Shown: in pieces, positions 34,026 through 43,269 of the stretch | How positions within the stretch are numbered: position 1 is the first letter of the stretch | Layout of the letters: every line of letters begins with the position of its first letter | Source of the DNA: an uncultured Pelagibacteraceae bacterium | Lineage (GTDB): Bacteria; Pseudomonadota; Alphaproteobacteria; Pelagibacterales; Pelagibacteraceae | Assembly (NCBI GenBank): GCA_902522955.1 | Contig: CABYXR010000001.1 | Span: 124,001-188,000, forward strand | Length of the DNA: 64,000 nucleotides | Direction of reading: 5' to 3' | Notes under the pieces: model-generated | The model's database searches: none | Seen by the model: the letters and a program-made list of their open reading frames with translations, nothing else | Told to the model about the DNA's origin: nothing | Translations under genes and position numbers: made by a program

Positions 34026-35372
34026 ATGTTTTTGAAAAGATTTAATTTAATTAGTAAAGAGTCGATCAAACCATTTAAAAAAGTAATAAAAGTTGACTCT
34101 GATAAATCCTTATCAATTAGAAGTTTTTTAATTGGTGCAATCAGTCAAGATATTTCAAAGATAAAAAATGTATTGGAGTCAGAAGACGTTTTTTCCACTA
34201 TTAATTGTTTGAAAAATCTCGGAGTTAAAATTAAAAAAGAAAAGCCTAGATTTTACAATGTGTATGGTAAAGGTTTAGGTTCTTTTTTTGCCAAAAAAAA
34301 TGCTCTATTAAATTTTGGTAACTCAGGTACTTTAGCAAGATTGCTTATCGGAATACTTTCTTCAACACCTAATATTGAAATTAAGATTAAAGGCGACAAA
34401 TCATTAAATAAAAGAAGTATGAAAAAATTAATTTTACTTATGTCTGAATTTGGAGCTGAATTTTTACCTAAAAATAAATATAATTTCCCTTTAAAACTTA
34501 TTTCTACCGAGATGCCAATTGGAATTAGTTATAAATCAGGAGTTTCTGCTCAATTAAAAAGTGCAGTGATTTTAGCAGGTTTAAATTCTTATGGCACTAC
34601 CGAGATTACAGAAATTGAGAAATCGAGAGATCATTCAGAAAATTTGCTTTGTTCAAATTTTAAAGCGATTAAAATTAAAAAAGGTAAAAAAAAAATTATT
34701 AAAGTCTTTGGAAAAAAAGATTTAAATTCAATAAACATCGATATACCAGGGGACCCTTCTAGCGCTGCTTTTTTTACTGCACTCGCGTTAATGAATAAAA
34801 ATTCATCTCTTAAAATAAAAAAAGTTGGTTTAAACCCTACGAGAATTGGTTTTTACGAATTATTAAAAAAACATGGAGCAAAAATAAAATTTTCTAATGT
34901 TAAGAAAAATAATAATGAATTTCATGGAGATATAAATATAAAAAGTTGTAAAATTAAGCCGATTAAGGCTTCGAAAAGTTTCTATGTTAAAGCTACAGAC
35001 GAATATCCAATCTTGTTCGTAATAGCAGCATTAACTCAAGGATTATCAACCTTTAAAGGAATTGAAGATCTAGCTAATAAAGAGAGCAATAGAATCAAAG
35101 AAATGCAAAAGATTTTAAACCAAATTGGAATTAAAACTATTGCAAAAAAAAATGAAATAAAAATTTTTGGCAAGAAAAATTTAAAAATAAAAAAAAGAAT
35201 TATTAAAGTTCCTAGCTTGGGAGATCATAGAATATGTATGGCTTCTCTAATTCTTTCCTTGCTGTTAGGTGTTAAAGTTAAGATTAATAATTTTGAGACA
35301 GTTTATACCTCATCACCTTCGTTTTTAAAAATAATTAAGTCCCTTGGAGGAAAATATGAAGTCCAAAAATAA
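34026..35372 (+). CDS. aroA: 3-phosphoshikimate 1-carboxyvinyltransferase (EPSP synthase, class II)
   Basis: Sixth step of the shikimate pathway. 448 aa. DSDKSLSIRSFLIGA (usually GDKSISHR), FGNSGTLARLL, SAQLKSAVILAGL, SRDHSENLL, IPGDPSSAAF, TDEYPILFVIAAL, KESNRIKEM and GDHRICMASL cover the active site. The YTSSPSF ending of the last motif matches class II enzymes, where Thr replaces the class I Lys. The aroA-cmk-rpsA-ihfB order is a classical operon. Confidence 0.92.
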   Translation: MFLKRFNLISKESIKPFKKVIKVDSDKSLSIRSFLIGAISQDISKIKNVLESEDVFSTINCLKNLGVKIKKEKPRFYNVYGKGLGSFFAKKNALLNFGNSGTLARLLIGILSSTPNIEIKIKGDKSLNKRSMKKLILLMSEFGAEFLPKNKYNFPLKLISTEMPIGISYKSGVSAQLKSAVILAGLNSYGTTEITEIEKSRDHSENLLCSNFKAIKIKKGKKKIIKVFGKKDLNSINIDIPGDPSSAAFFTALALMNKNSSLKIKKVGLNPTRIGFYELLKKHGAKIKFSNVKKNNNEFHGDINIKSCKIKPIKASKSFYVKATDEYPILFVIAALTQGLSTFKGIEDLANKESNRIKEMQKILNQIGIKTIAKKNEIKIFGKKNLKIKKRIIKVPSLGDHRICMASLILSLLLGVKVKINNFETVYTSSPSFLKIIKSLGGKYEVQK

Positions 35373-35997
35373 AACTATTCAAATAGCTTGTGATGGTGGT
35401 GGTGCAACAGGCAAATCAACAGGCGCAAAAATGATAGCCAAAAAATATAATCTTAAATTTCTCTCCTCAGGTTTATTGTATAGATACGCAAGTTTTATTC
35501 TATTGAAGTATAAACCAAAAAATCAAAAAAATTTTTTAAAAAAAAAATTTAAAAAATTAAATTATAAAAAGATTAATAATATTAACTTACATACTCAAGA
35601 AATATCAAACAACAGTGCAATTATTGCTAAAAAAAATAGTGTAAGAAAAATATTAAAAAATTTTCAAATTACTTTTGTTAAAAAAAATAAATATTGTTGT
35701 ATTGAAGGAAGAGATATAGCAACAAAAATATTACCTCACTCAGACTTAAAATTTTTCTTTAAATGTAATTTAAATTTGGCTGCTTATAGAAGATATAAGG
35801 AATTAAAAAAAAAGAATAATAAGATTAACCTTAAAGACGTTAAAAAAGCCTTAAGAATAAGAAATAATCTTGATGTCAAAAGGAAAAACAGCCCTTTAAA
35901 AAAACACAGAAATGCGATAGAAATCGACACCGGAAAATTAAACAAACAAGAGATGCTGAAAAAAATGTCAAAACACGTGCAAAAATTATTAGACTAA
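35356..35997 (+). CDS. cmk: Cytidylate kinase
   Basis: Phosphorylates CMP and dCMP. 213 aa from the ATG at 35356, with GGAGG just ahead; it overlaps aroA by 17 bp. P-loop GGGATGKSTGAKMIA, CIEGRDIATKILP and RNNLDVKRKNSPL are recognisable. Departures: the usual DTGAMYR substrate motif is SSGLLYR, and the protein is very lysine- and asparagine-rich. Identity rests on both motifs and the aroA-cmk-rpsA order. Confidence 0.88.
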   Translation: MKSKNKTIQIACDGGGATGKSTGAKMIAKKYNLKFLSSGLLYRYASFILLKYKPKNQKNFLKKKFKKLNYKKINNINLHTQEISNNSAIIAKKNSVRKILKNFQITFVKKNKYCCIEGRDIATKILPHSDLKFFFKCNLNLAAYRRYKELKKKNNKINLKDVKKALRIRNNLDVKRKNSPLKKHRNAIEIDTGKLNKQEMLKKMSKHVQKLLD

Positions 35998-36000
35998 TAT

Positions 36001-37734
36001 ATGTCAACTGAGCAAGAATTAAAAAAAACAAATCCCTTAAGACAAGAGTTCCAAAGTCTATTAGATGAAGATTTCAAAGATAGAAAATTAAAAGAAAACG
36101 AAATAATAAAGGCCACAGTCACAGAAATAATGAAAAATTTTATAGTGGTGGATTGTAAAGCTAAATCTGAAGGCATGATACCAATTGAAGAATTTAAAAA
36201 TGATGATGAGCTATCAAAATTAAAGATAGGATCAACTATTGACGTATATTTAGAGCGTATTGAAAGCGCTCGTTCTGGAGAGATAGTTCTTTCAAGAGAA
36301 AAAGCCAGGAAGTATAAATCATGGAAGCGCATGGAAAAAGTTTTTGAAACGCAAGAAGAACTAACCGGTTATATAACTGGCAAAGTAAAAGGTGGATTTA
36401 TTTGTACTGTAGACTCTCTAGCTTGCTTTATGCCTTCCTCTCAAATAGATGTAAGACCATTAAAAAAAATTGATCACTTGATGAACACTCCAGTGAAAGT
36501 GATTGCAACACGTATCGATCGTTCGAGGGGCAATGTTTGTGTATCTCGTAGGGCTGTATTAGAAAAAAGCAAAAGTGCTGAAGTTGCTGAAGCTTTAAAA
36601 AATATAAAAGAAAATTCAATTGTAGAAAATGCAATCGTGAAAGCAACAACGGATTGGGGAATTTTTCTTGACATAAACGGCGTTGATGCCCTTCTCCATG
36701 TTTCTGACTTGAGCCATGGAAGAGTAAAGAAACCATCAGATCTTGTAACAATAGGTCAAAAGTTAAAAGTAAAAATAACCAAAATTGATCCTAAAACTAA
36801 TCGTGTCTCAGCATCTATTAAAGCTTTAACCGAAGACCCATACGAGAAGATAGAAAAAAAATATAAAGTCGGTGAAATTTATGAGGGTACAGTTACTAAG
36901 ATTATGGATTATGGATGTTTTGTCAGAATTGAAGAAGGTATCGAAGGACTTATACACTCAAGTGAATTAGACTGGACGAATAGGAATATAAAGCCAAGCA
37001 AGATACTTTCAGTCTCACAAAAAATTAAGTTTAAAATTGTAAATATAGATAAAGACTCTAAAAGAATTTCTTTATCTTATAAAGCAACTTTAGATAATCC
37101 GTGGGATAAGATTAAAGATAGCGTAGGAAAAGAAGTAAAAATTAAAATTAATAATGTTACTGATAAAGCAATATTTGGAGAATTGTTAGACTCTAAATTG
37201 ACAGGTATGTTGCACTACAAAGAAATCTCCTATGATGAAAATATTGATAACTTAAAAAAATATAAAAAGAATGATACTTTGAGTGTACAAATTATTGACA
37301 TAAAAGACGATAAAATAAGATTTTCAAAGCGGGTTTTGGATAAAGATCCATTAGATTGGTTTAAGGACAATGGTAAAAAAATTGGAGACGTTATAACTAC
37401 AAGAATTCATGAAGTCTTAAAAACTGGAGTAAAAGTAACAGTTGATAAAGATAAAAAACTAATTTTTACTATTAGAAAATCTGATTTAGCTAAAGAGACA
37501 GCTGATGCAAGGCCAGAAGTTTTTTCACCTGGCAATGCTTTAGATGCTAAAATTACAGAACTAGATTTAAAAACGAGAAAAATTAAGTTAAGTGTTAAAG
37601 CCGCTCAAATAGATGAGGAAAAATCTTTAATAGCAAAATTTGGTGAGGGTGCAACAAAATCAGGCGCTACGCTAAAAGGAATTTTTGAAAAGGCTATTGG
37701 TGGTGGAAAGAAAAAGAAAAAAGAAGAAAAATAG
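36001..37734 (+). CDS. rpsA: Ribosomal protein S1
   Basis: 577 aa with tandem S1 RNA-binding (OB-fold) repeats; clear examples are IIKATVTEIMKNFIVVDCK near residue 30, AIVKATTDWGIFLDING near 205 and YEGTVTKIMDYGCFVRIEEG near 290. It bridges mRNA to the 30S subunit, important where Shine-Dalgarno sequences are weak, as at many genes here. The C-terminal KKKKKEEK tail is basic. Followed directly by ihfB. Confidence 0.95.
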   Translation: MSTEQELKKTNPLRQEFQSLLDEDFKDRKLKENEIIKATVTEIMKNFIVVDCKAKSEGMIPIEEFKNDDELSKLKIGSTIDVYLERIESARSGEIVLSREKARKYKSWKRMEKVFETQEELTGYITGKVKGGFICTVDSLACFMPSSQIDVRPLKKIDHLMNTPVKVIATRIDRSRGNVCVSRRAVLEKSKSAEVAEALKNIKENSIVENAIVKATTDWGIFLDINGVDALLHVSDLSHGRVKKPSDLVTIGQKLKVKITKIDPKTNRVSASIKALTEDPYEKIEKKYKVGEIYEGTVTKIMDYGCFVRIEEGIEGLIHSSELDWTNRNIKPSKILSVSQKIKFKIVNIDKDSKRISLSYKATLDNPWDKIKDSVGKEVKIKINNVTDKAIFGELLDSKLTGMLHYKEISYDENIDNLKKYKKNDTLSVQIIDIKDDKIRFSKRVLDKDPLDWFKDNGKKIGDVITTRIHEVLKTGVKVTVDKDKKLIFTIRKSDLAKETADARPEVFSPGNALDAKITELDLKTRKIKLSVKAAQIDEEKSLIAKFGEGATKSGATLKGIFEKAIGGGKKKKKEEK

Positions 37735-38016
37735 TTGTCAAGACCTCAGATAATTAAACAATTAAAAAAGAAATATCCAAAACTTAATCACAAACAGCTA
37801 AATTCTATTATTGATAACTTTTTTGCCAGCATAGAACTTGCTTTAAAAGAAAACAAATCAGTTGAATTAAGAGACTTTGGAACTTTTTTCGTCAAAGAAA
37901 TTAAGGCAAAACATTCTGCAAGAAACCCAAAAACTGGGGGGCTGATTTATGTTCCAAAAAAGAATAAGATAAGGTTTAGAGCAAGTAAAAAATTAAAAGA
38001 ATTTTTGAATCAATGA
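37735..38016 (+). CDS. ihfB: Integration host factor subunit beta
   Basis: 93-aa HU/IHF-family DNA-bending protein. LRDFGTFFVKEIKAKHSARN and PKTGGLIYVPKK contain the intercalating proline of the beta-arm (RNPKTG). The TTG at 37735 is the first codon after the rpsA stop and gives a normal N-terminus (MSRPQIIKQLKKKYPKL); no in-frame ATG is available nearby, so a TTG start is likely. Position after rpsA supports IhfB over HU. Confidence 0.92.
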   Translation: MSRPQIIKQLKKKYPKLNHKQLNSIIDNFFASIELALKENKSVELRDFGTFFVKEIKAKHSARNPKTGGLIYVPKKNKIRFRASKKLKEFLNQ

Positions 38017-38663
38017 AAAAGATATTCATAGCAGTCGATACTACTGACCTAAAAAAAGCTAAGAGAATAATTGCTCAATCACAAAACAAAAAAATTAAAA
38101 TTGGCTATAAATTTGGACTTGAATTTATGAATTCAAAAAGAGGAAGACATTTTGTTTCAAAATTGAGAAATAAAATCATTTTTGTTGATCTTAAATTAAA
38201 TGACACTGTTAACACAATGTTATCAGCTGTAAAGGCGTTAAAAGATTTAAAGATAAATTACCTCACTGTTCATATTTCCTCGGGTTTGGCTGCTTTAAAA
38301 GCTGTAAAAAAAGTTTCCCGATACAAGATTGTTGGCGTATCTACTTTAACATCACTTAATAATAAAGATTTAAAAACACTAGGGTATAATAGATCTATTA
38401 AAAATCTTGTATCCCATCAAGCTAAACTTGCAAAAAGAGCTGGACTAGATGCTTTAGTATGTAGCCCTTATGAAGTTGATATCGTAAGAAAGGTCTTCAA
38501 AAAAGAAATCATTACTCCTGGAGTTCAAATAGGAAAAAAAAACTACGATCAAAAACGTTCTATGGAGGCCAAAAAAGTCAACTCTGATTGGCTAGTTATC
38601 GGACGATCCGTTACGCGTGGAAATATTAAAAATAATATTCAAAAACTAATAAAATCAATATAA
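38013..38663 (+). CDS. pyrF: Orotidine-5'-phosphate decarboxylase
   Basis: Last step of UMP synthesis. 216-aa TIM barrel with the catalytic DxKxxD signature in FVDLKLNDTVNT, LTVHISSGLAAL, GVSTLTSLNN, GLDALVCSPYE, TPGVQIG and the phosphate-gripping VIGRSVTRG. Overlaps ihfB by 4 bp. It lies where many alphaproteobacteria carry trpF before trpB; no trpF is found here. Confidence 0.93.
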   Translation: MKKIFIAVDTTDLKKAKRIIAQSQNKKIKIGYKFGLEFMNSKRGRHFVSKLRNKIIFVDLKLNDTVNTMLSAVKALKDLKINYLTVHISSGLAALKAVKKVSRYKIVGVSTLTSLNNKDLKTLGYNRSIKNLVSHQAKLAKRAGLDALVCSPYEVDIVRKVFKKEIITPGVQIGKKNYDQKRSMEAKKVNSDWLVIGRSVTRGNIKNNIQKLIKSI

Positions 38664-38674
38664 GAGAATTGATA

Positions 38675-39901
38675 ATGAAAATTAAAAAAGGCATATCACT
38701 AATCGATCAACACGATAAAAATTTTTTGTATGGTGGTAAGTTTGGTGGAAATTTTATTCCCGAGACACTTAAGAAACCTATTGATGACTTAACCAAACTA
38801 TTTGCGAAGCTTAGAAAAGATAAAAAATTTCTCAAAGAAAGAGATTACTATTTTAAAAATTATGTAGGAGCGCCAACCCCTTTTATTAAATTAGAAAATT
38901 TAACTAGACATCTAGGTGGGGCTCAGATTTATGCTAAAGTTGTTTCCGAAGCTAACGGAGGAGCTCATAAAATATATAACGCAACTGTTCATTGTCTAAT
39001 AGCTAAAAAAGCAGGCAAAAAATATATAGTAGGAGACACTGGAGCTGGGTATGCTGGAAAGATGCTTTCGATGGCAGCTAAAAAATTCGGCCTTAAGTGT
39101 AAAATATTCATGGGAGCTAAAGACATCAAAAGACAGAGACCTAATGTTGAAGCAATGAGGAAAAACGGGGCCACTATCGTCCCTGTAACCTCAGGAAGTC
39201 AAACATTAGTCGATGCTGTAAGTGAATGTATGCGTTATTGGGTTTCAAATTGTGAACATGTCCATAATTGTATTGGATCTACAGTAGGCCCAAATATTTT
39301 TATTAAAATTTGCGCTTGGTCGACAGCACAAATTTCAAGAGAATTGATATTACAGATTAAAGAGGAATTTGGGAGAATTCCAAAAAAAATGAAATTACTT
39401 AATTGCGTAGGTGGTGGCAGTTCCGCTATGGGTTTTTGGAATGAATTTATGGATACCGATGCAGAATTAGTGGGTATCGAAGCAGGAGGACCAAAAAATA
39501 GTAAACTTCATGCTGCACCTTTAACTAATGGGTCGAAGATAGGAATTTTACATGGCGCTGCTCAATATGTTGTTCAAGATAAAGAAGGTCAAATAGGATC
39601 AACTGAGTCTATTTCAGCTGGTTTAGATTATCCTGGAATTTCTCCGTTGCATTGTTTTTTAAAAGATGCAAAAAGAGCAAGATACACATCTGCTAGCGAT
39701 GAAGAAGCTTTAAAAGCTTATCGATTAGTTTCGAAATTAGAAAATATTTCTCCGTCTTTGGAACCTTCTCACGCTTTCTCTGAAGCTATTCGACTTGCTC
39801 CAAAATTAAAATCTTCTGATGTGATTATTGTCAATTCTTGTGGAGATAGTTTGAAGGATAAAGATATTATTAAAAAAAGATTAGGGTCATATGTAAGATG
39901 A
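38675..39901 (+). CDS. trpB: Tryptophan synthase beta chain, divergent at the active site
   Basis: 408 aa from the ATG at 38675. The fold is clear: GGKFGGNFIPETL, YVGAPTPF, NGGAHKIYNA with the PLP lysine, GDTGAGYAGKM, MGAKDIKRQRPNV, GGGSSAMGF and ISAGLDYPG. Several near-invariant residues differ: the catalytic Glu of AETGAGQHG is Asp (GDTGAGYAG), KREDL before the lysine is KVVSE, GPHPYP is GPNIFI, GGGSNAIG is GGGSSAMG, and NLSGRGDKD is NSCGDSLKDKD. Whether it still condenses serine and indole is open. Overlaps trpA by 4 bp. Confidence 0.8.
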   Translation: MKIKKGISLIDQHDKNFLYGGKFGGNFIPETLKKPIDDLTKLFAKLRKDKKFLKERDYYFKNYVGAPTPFIKLENLTRHLGGAQIYAKVVSEANGGAHKIYNATVHCLIAKKAGKKYIVGDTGAGYAGKMLSMAAKKFGLKCKIFMGAKDIKRQRPNVEAMRKNGATIVPVTSGSQTLVDAVSECMRYWVSNCEHVHNCIGSTVGPNIFIKICAWSTAQISRELILQIKEEFGRIPKKMKLLNCVGGGSSAMGFWNEFMDTDAELVGIEAGGPKNSKLHAAPLTNGSKIGILHGAAQYVVQDKEGQIGSTESISAGLDYPGISPLHCFLKDAKRARYTSASDEEALKAYRLVSKLENISPSLEPSHAFSEAIRLAPKLKSSDVIIVNSCGDSLKDKDIIKKRLGSYVR

Positions 39902-40698
39902 AGTCAAAAATTACTTTAGCTTTCGAAAAATGCAAAGAAGAAAAAAGACCTGCCTTAATAACCTATATTGTTGCAGGGGATAATAATGAGAAGAATTCTC
40001 TAAAAATTCTTAATGCAATTTCAAAACATGCAGATATTTGTGAGTTAGGTATTGGACACAATTGCCCTGTAGCCGATGGGTACCAAATACAAAATAGCTC
40101 ATATAGAGCATTAAGAAATGGAATAACTCTTAAAGCAACTTTTAATATTGCTAAAAAATTTAAAAAAAATAGTCCAAACAAACCATTAATTTTAATGGGA
40201 TATTACAATCTAATTTACCAAATGGGCGAAGATAGTTTTTTAAAAAATTGCAAAACCTCTGGGGTGGATGGACTGATCGTAGTTGATTTGCCTTTTCCAG
40301 AAAATAAAAAATTTGCAAAAAAATGCAAAAGAAAATCAATAAATTTTATCCAATTATTATCGCCAACTACTTCTAAACTTAGAATGAAAAAAATCATAAC
40401 CCAATCACACGATATGAGTTATTATATTTCGATGGTGTCAACTACTGGTGGTAAACTTAAAGTTTCCCCAAAAAAAATTCTTCAAAATTATGATAAAATT
40501 AAAAAATTAAATCGTAAAAAAAATCTAGTAATAGGTTTTGGTATAACTAATAAAACCATATCCTCTTTAAAAAGAGCTGATGGCCTAGTTGTAGGTAGTC
40601 AATTATGTAAAGCTATTACTGATTCTATAAGAAAAAAACAAAATCCTGTAAAAAAATTGAATAAATTGGTATACAGTTTAAAGAGAAAAATTGCATGA
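39898..40698 (+). CDS. trpA: Tryptophan synthase alpha chain, divergent
   Basis: 266-aa TIM barrel that would cleave indole-3-glycerol phosphate. ITYIVAGDNNEKNSLKIL and ADICELGIGHNCPVADGYQI retain the catalytic Glu (ELG) and Asp (ADG), but the intervening PFSDPL is GHNCPV. The LPP of GLIVPDLPPEE is GLIVVDLPFPE. STTGGK replaces the VTGVTG loop, while GLVVGSQL binds phosphate as usual. Lies between trpB and accD with ATGA overlaps on both sides. Confidence 0.8.
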   Translation: MKSKITLAFEKCKEEKRPALITYIVAGDNNEKNSLKILNAISKHADICELGIGHNCPVADGYQIQNSSYRALRNGITLKATFNIAKKFKKNSPNKPLILMGYYNLIYQMGEDSFLKNCKTSGVDGLIVVDLPFPENKKFAKKCKRKSINFIQLLSPTTSKLRMKKIITQSHDMSYYISMVSTTGGKLKVSPKKILQNYDKIKKLNRKKNLVIGFGITNKTISSLKRADGLVVGSQLCKAITDSIRKKQNPVKKLNKLVYSLKRKIA

Positions 40699-41651
40699 AT
40701 TGGATAAAGTCAAAAATTTTAAGTTTCGTAGAGAAAGCAAAAGATAAATTTCAAAAAGTTCGTCCTTCAAAAGAAGATCAGGATAAATCTCTTTGGGTTA
40801 ATTGTCCTGGATGTAATAATATGCAATTAAAGGAAGATTTGAAAAAAAATTTTAATATTTGTAAGTGTAATTTTCATTTTGATCTTGATCCAAAAATAAA
40901 ATTTGAACATCTTTTGTTTGACACGGGAGAATGGGAAACTATTTCTTGTCCAAGTTGGAGTAACCCAGATCCCTTGGATTTTGTAGTAAATGGCAAAAAA
41001 TTCATAGATAAATACAAAAACTATCAAAAGAAAACTGGACAAGAGAGTGCGCTATTAATTGGTCATGGTAAAATTGGAGGTCTCAAAGCTGTAGCGGTAG
41101 GATACAATTTTGCTTTCGGCGGATCAGCTTTTTCTCAAAGAGAAAATGAGCACTTTTTAGCAGGAGCACAATTTGCATTAGCGAATAAAGTCGATATTTT
41201 TGTTTCCATTTATCAATCGGGAGGAAAATCTGTTCAAGGAAATTTAAATAGTCTTAAGTCAATGTCTACAGTCCAAATGGCACATTCAATGCTTAAGCAA
41301 AAAAATATCGTAAACATTGGAATACTAGAGAGTAAAATTACAGGAGGAACTTTTGTTGACGCTTTTGGTAACGATTTTTTATTCTCTATTAAAGGTAGTA
41401 CAGATAATTTGTTTTCTGGAAAAAGAGTCTCCGCAAGTGTTCGTTCATCGGACTCTGCGCAAATGCCAGAAGATTTTGGTACAAGTGCTTTTCTGGCAAG
41501 GTCAGGCATGTGTGACGGTACAATAAACTCAAGATTAGGAATGAAAGAAAAAATTGTAACATTAGCAAAAGTTTTATTGAAAAAATCTGCGGCTCAAGAT
41601 AAAAATGAGTCAAATGTCTCAGTCTCTCAATCTATATCGTCAGCTAGCTAA
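40695..41651 (+). CDS. accD: Acetyl-CoA carboxylase subunit beta-like (AccD), divergent
   Basis: 318 aa in the usual trpA-accD-folC slot. Starts MNWIKSKI and WVNCPGC..., like AccD, but the zinc ribbon's second pair is CKC rather than CxxC. Core motifs are altered: GGSMGSVVGE is GGSAFSQREN, SGGARMQEG is SGGKSVQGN, the MLGD step is AFGND, and IGFAGPRVIEQ is LFSGKRVSASV. Late LPEGFQ is MPEDFG. Fold and synteny identify it; carboxyltransferase activity with the canonical AccA at 4.7 kb is uncertain. Confidence 0.78.
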   Translation: MNWIKSKILSFVEKAKDKFQKVRPSKEDQDKSLWVNCPGCNNMQLKEDLKKNFNICKCNFHFDLDPKIKFEHLLFDTGEWETISCPSWSNPDPLDFVVNGKKFIDKYKNYQKKTGQESALLIGHGKIGGLKAVAVGYNFAFGGSAFSQRENEHFLAGAQFALANKVDIFVSIYQSGGKSVQGNLNSLKSMSTVQMAHSMLKQKNIVNIGILESKITGGTFVDAFGNDFLFSIKGSTDNLFSGKRVSASVRSSDSAQMPEDFGTSAFLARSGMCDGTINSRLGMKEKIVTLAKVLLKKSAAQDKNESNVSVSQSISSAS

Positions 41652-42876
41652 TCATAAGCTTTTTAATAAAAAAATTAAATTTGGTCTAAAGAGAATAAAA
41701 TTGGCTTTATCTAAGCTAGATCATCCGGAAAAAAAACTTAATAATGTAATTAGTGTATTAGGTGAATCAGGCAAGTTTACAACTCTATTTACTTTAAGAA
41801 GTTTTATAGAGGCTAATGGTCAAACTGTATCCACTTATATCTCACCTTCTATTCAAGATATTAGAGAAAGATTTTACATGGGAAAGAGATATCTAACTTA
41901 TAAAGAAATTAAAGAGACTATTAAAAAAATTGAAAAATTAAAAGTTCCTTTAACTGTGTATGAAGTTCTTACTTTGGTGTATGTAATAAATTCATCTAAA
42001 CTAAATGTAGATTACTTTATTATAGAGACTGGAGCTCTTTGGAAAAATGATTGTTCGAATATCTTTTCTTACCCGCTTGCACAAGTTGTTACAAATATAA
42101 ATCTTCAACATAAGATATTTCTAAAAAAGAAAACTCTTAATGAAATAATTAAAGAAGATGTAGGGTATTTGAGTAATTTTACAAATATTTATATAGGACA
42201 ACAAACACCTTACGTATTAAAAAAAGTTAAAGGTTATTTAAAAAAGAATCAAAGTAATATTCATTACCCTAATTCATGGAGATTAATTAAAAAAAAAAGT
42301 ATTTATTTTTATCAAGATAAGAAAACAAGGATTAAACTCAATGCCATTAACGTTCATTCAAAAGGAATGTTTGAAAATATAGGTCATGCAATAAAAATAG
42401 CCCTAGATTTAAAAATAAGTAAAAAAGTAATTGAAAAAACTTTGCCAAATTTAGCTTTTCCTGGAAGGTTTAACTATCTTAAGAGCGGTAAAATCAAAAA
42501 GATTTTGCATAAGAATGAGATGATTATGATTGACGGAGCCCATGCTCCAGCGGATGCCAAAAATTTATATGATTATCTAAAGAAAATAAAATTACCAAAA
42601 TATGGTATTTGGTCGATGACAAAAAATAAAGAGCCTGATTTGTTTATTAAAGAATTTAAAAATATATTTACTAAAATAATTACAATACCAATTGAAAATG
42701 AAAGTGGATCTGAGTCTGCTAGTAAACTAAATAAGGTTGCCATTAAGAATCAACTTATTTCAGAGGAATGTAAAAATTTTTTAGAAGCTTTAAAAAAGAT
42801 AAGTAATAATGAGAAAAAAATTATAGTTTGTTTTGGTAGCCTTTATAATTGTGGAAATATATTAAATAAAAACTAA
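41605..42876 (+). CDS. folC: FolC-like folylpolyglutamate/dihydrofolate synthase, signature motifs degraded
   Basis: 423 aa, Mur-ligase-like architecture, in the accD-folC position and overlapping accD by 47 bp. Recognisable remnants: VLGESGKFTT (P-loop, usually GTNGKGS), YISPSIQDIRERF (ISPHLxxFRER), VVTNINLQHKIFL (ITNIGxDHxxxLG), GRFNYL and DGAHAPADA (DGAHNP). The ExGLGGRLDATN motif is replaced by IETGALWKNDCSN and the EKAGI lysine motif by EDVGY. Frame and length are intact, so it is not a pseudogene by disruption; function uncertain. Confidence 0.75.
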   Translation: MSQMSQSLNLYRQLANHKLFNKKIKFGLKRIKLALSKLDHPEKKLNNVISVLGESGKFTTLFTLRSFIEANGQTVSTYISPSIQDIRERFYMGKRYLTYKEIKETIKKIEKLKVPLTVYEVLTLVYVINSSKLNVDYFIIETGALWKNDCSNIFSYPLAQVVTNINLQHKIFLKKKTLNEIIKEDVGYLSNFTNIYIGQQTPYVLKKVKGYLKKNQSNIHYPNSWRLIKKKSIYFYQDKKTRIKLNAINVHSKGMFENIGHAIKIALDLKISKKVIEKTLPNLAFPGRFNYLKSGKIKKILHKNEMIMIDGAHAPADAKNLYDYLKKIKLPKYGIWSMTKNKEPDLFIKEFKNIFTKIITIPIENESGSESASKLNKVAIKNQLISEECKNFLEALKKISNNEKKIIVCFGSLYNCGNILNKN

Positions 42877-43184
42877 GAAGTTGTAATCCAATTTTTTAAT
42901 TCTTGTTTTCCTGGCCATCCAACTTTTCTGGAAACTTCTTTTCCTTCCTTAAATTTTACAAATAAGGGCACACCTTTACAAGAAAGCATAACTGGGGTAT
43001 TTGCAGACTCTTCAATATCTAACTCACCGATCTCAACATCATCTTTTAATTCTTCTGCCAACTCGTTGCAAGGCGGTATCGCCATTTGGCATGGATTACA
43101 CCAAGTGGCCCCTAGCTTTAAAATTTTGGTTTTGTTCCCAGTTTTAATAAATTTCTCGTATGAGTCGTCTGTTACTTTAATCAT
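42873..43184 (-). CDS. Thioredoxin-like protein, WCNPC active site
   Basis: 103-aa thioredoxin fold. Active site TWCNPCQM (usual WCGPC), then the cis-proline region CKGVPLFVKFKEGKEV. No signal peptide, so cytosolic disulphide reduction. The Asn in the CxxC shifts redox behaviour in related proteins. The trpBA-accD-folC-trx neighbourhood is conserved in alphaproteobacteria, though this copy is convergent, sharing four bases with the folC stop. Confidence 0.85.
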   Translation of the reverse strand: MIKVTDDSYEKFIKTGNKTKILKLGATWCNPCQMAIPPCNELAEELKDDVEIGELDIEESANTPVMLSCKGVPLFVKFKEGKEVSRKVGWPGKQELKNWITTS

Positions 43185-43269
43185 ATTTAATAAATAATTA
43201 TTTCTACTTTAAAGTCAATATGACAAACAAAAAAAATATTGCTTGTTTATAACATTTGAATTTTATTTT

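Noticed and set aside
34026..35372. aroA as part of the block with lost catalytic residues
   Set aside because: Apparent loss of the last lysine (YTSSPSF) is normal for class II EPSP synthases; the other key residues are present.
38013..38663. trpF, expected from gene order before trpB
   Set aside because: The protein has the DxKxxD motif (FVDLKLNDT) and GRSVTRG of orotidine-5'-phosphate decarboxylase, so it is pyrF.
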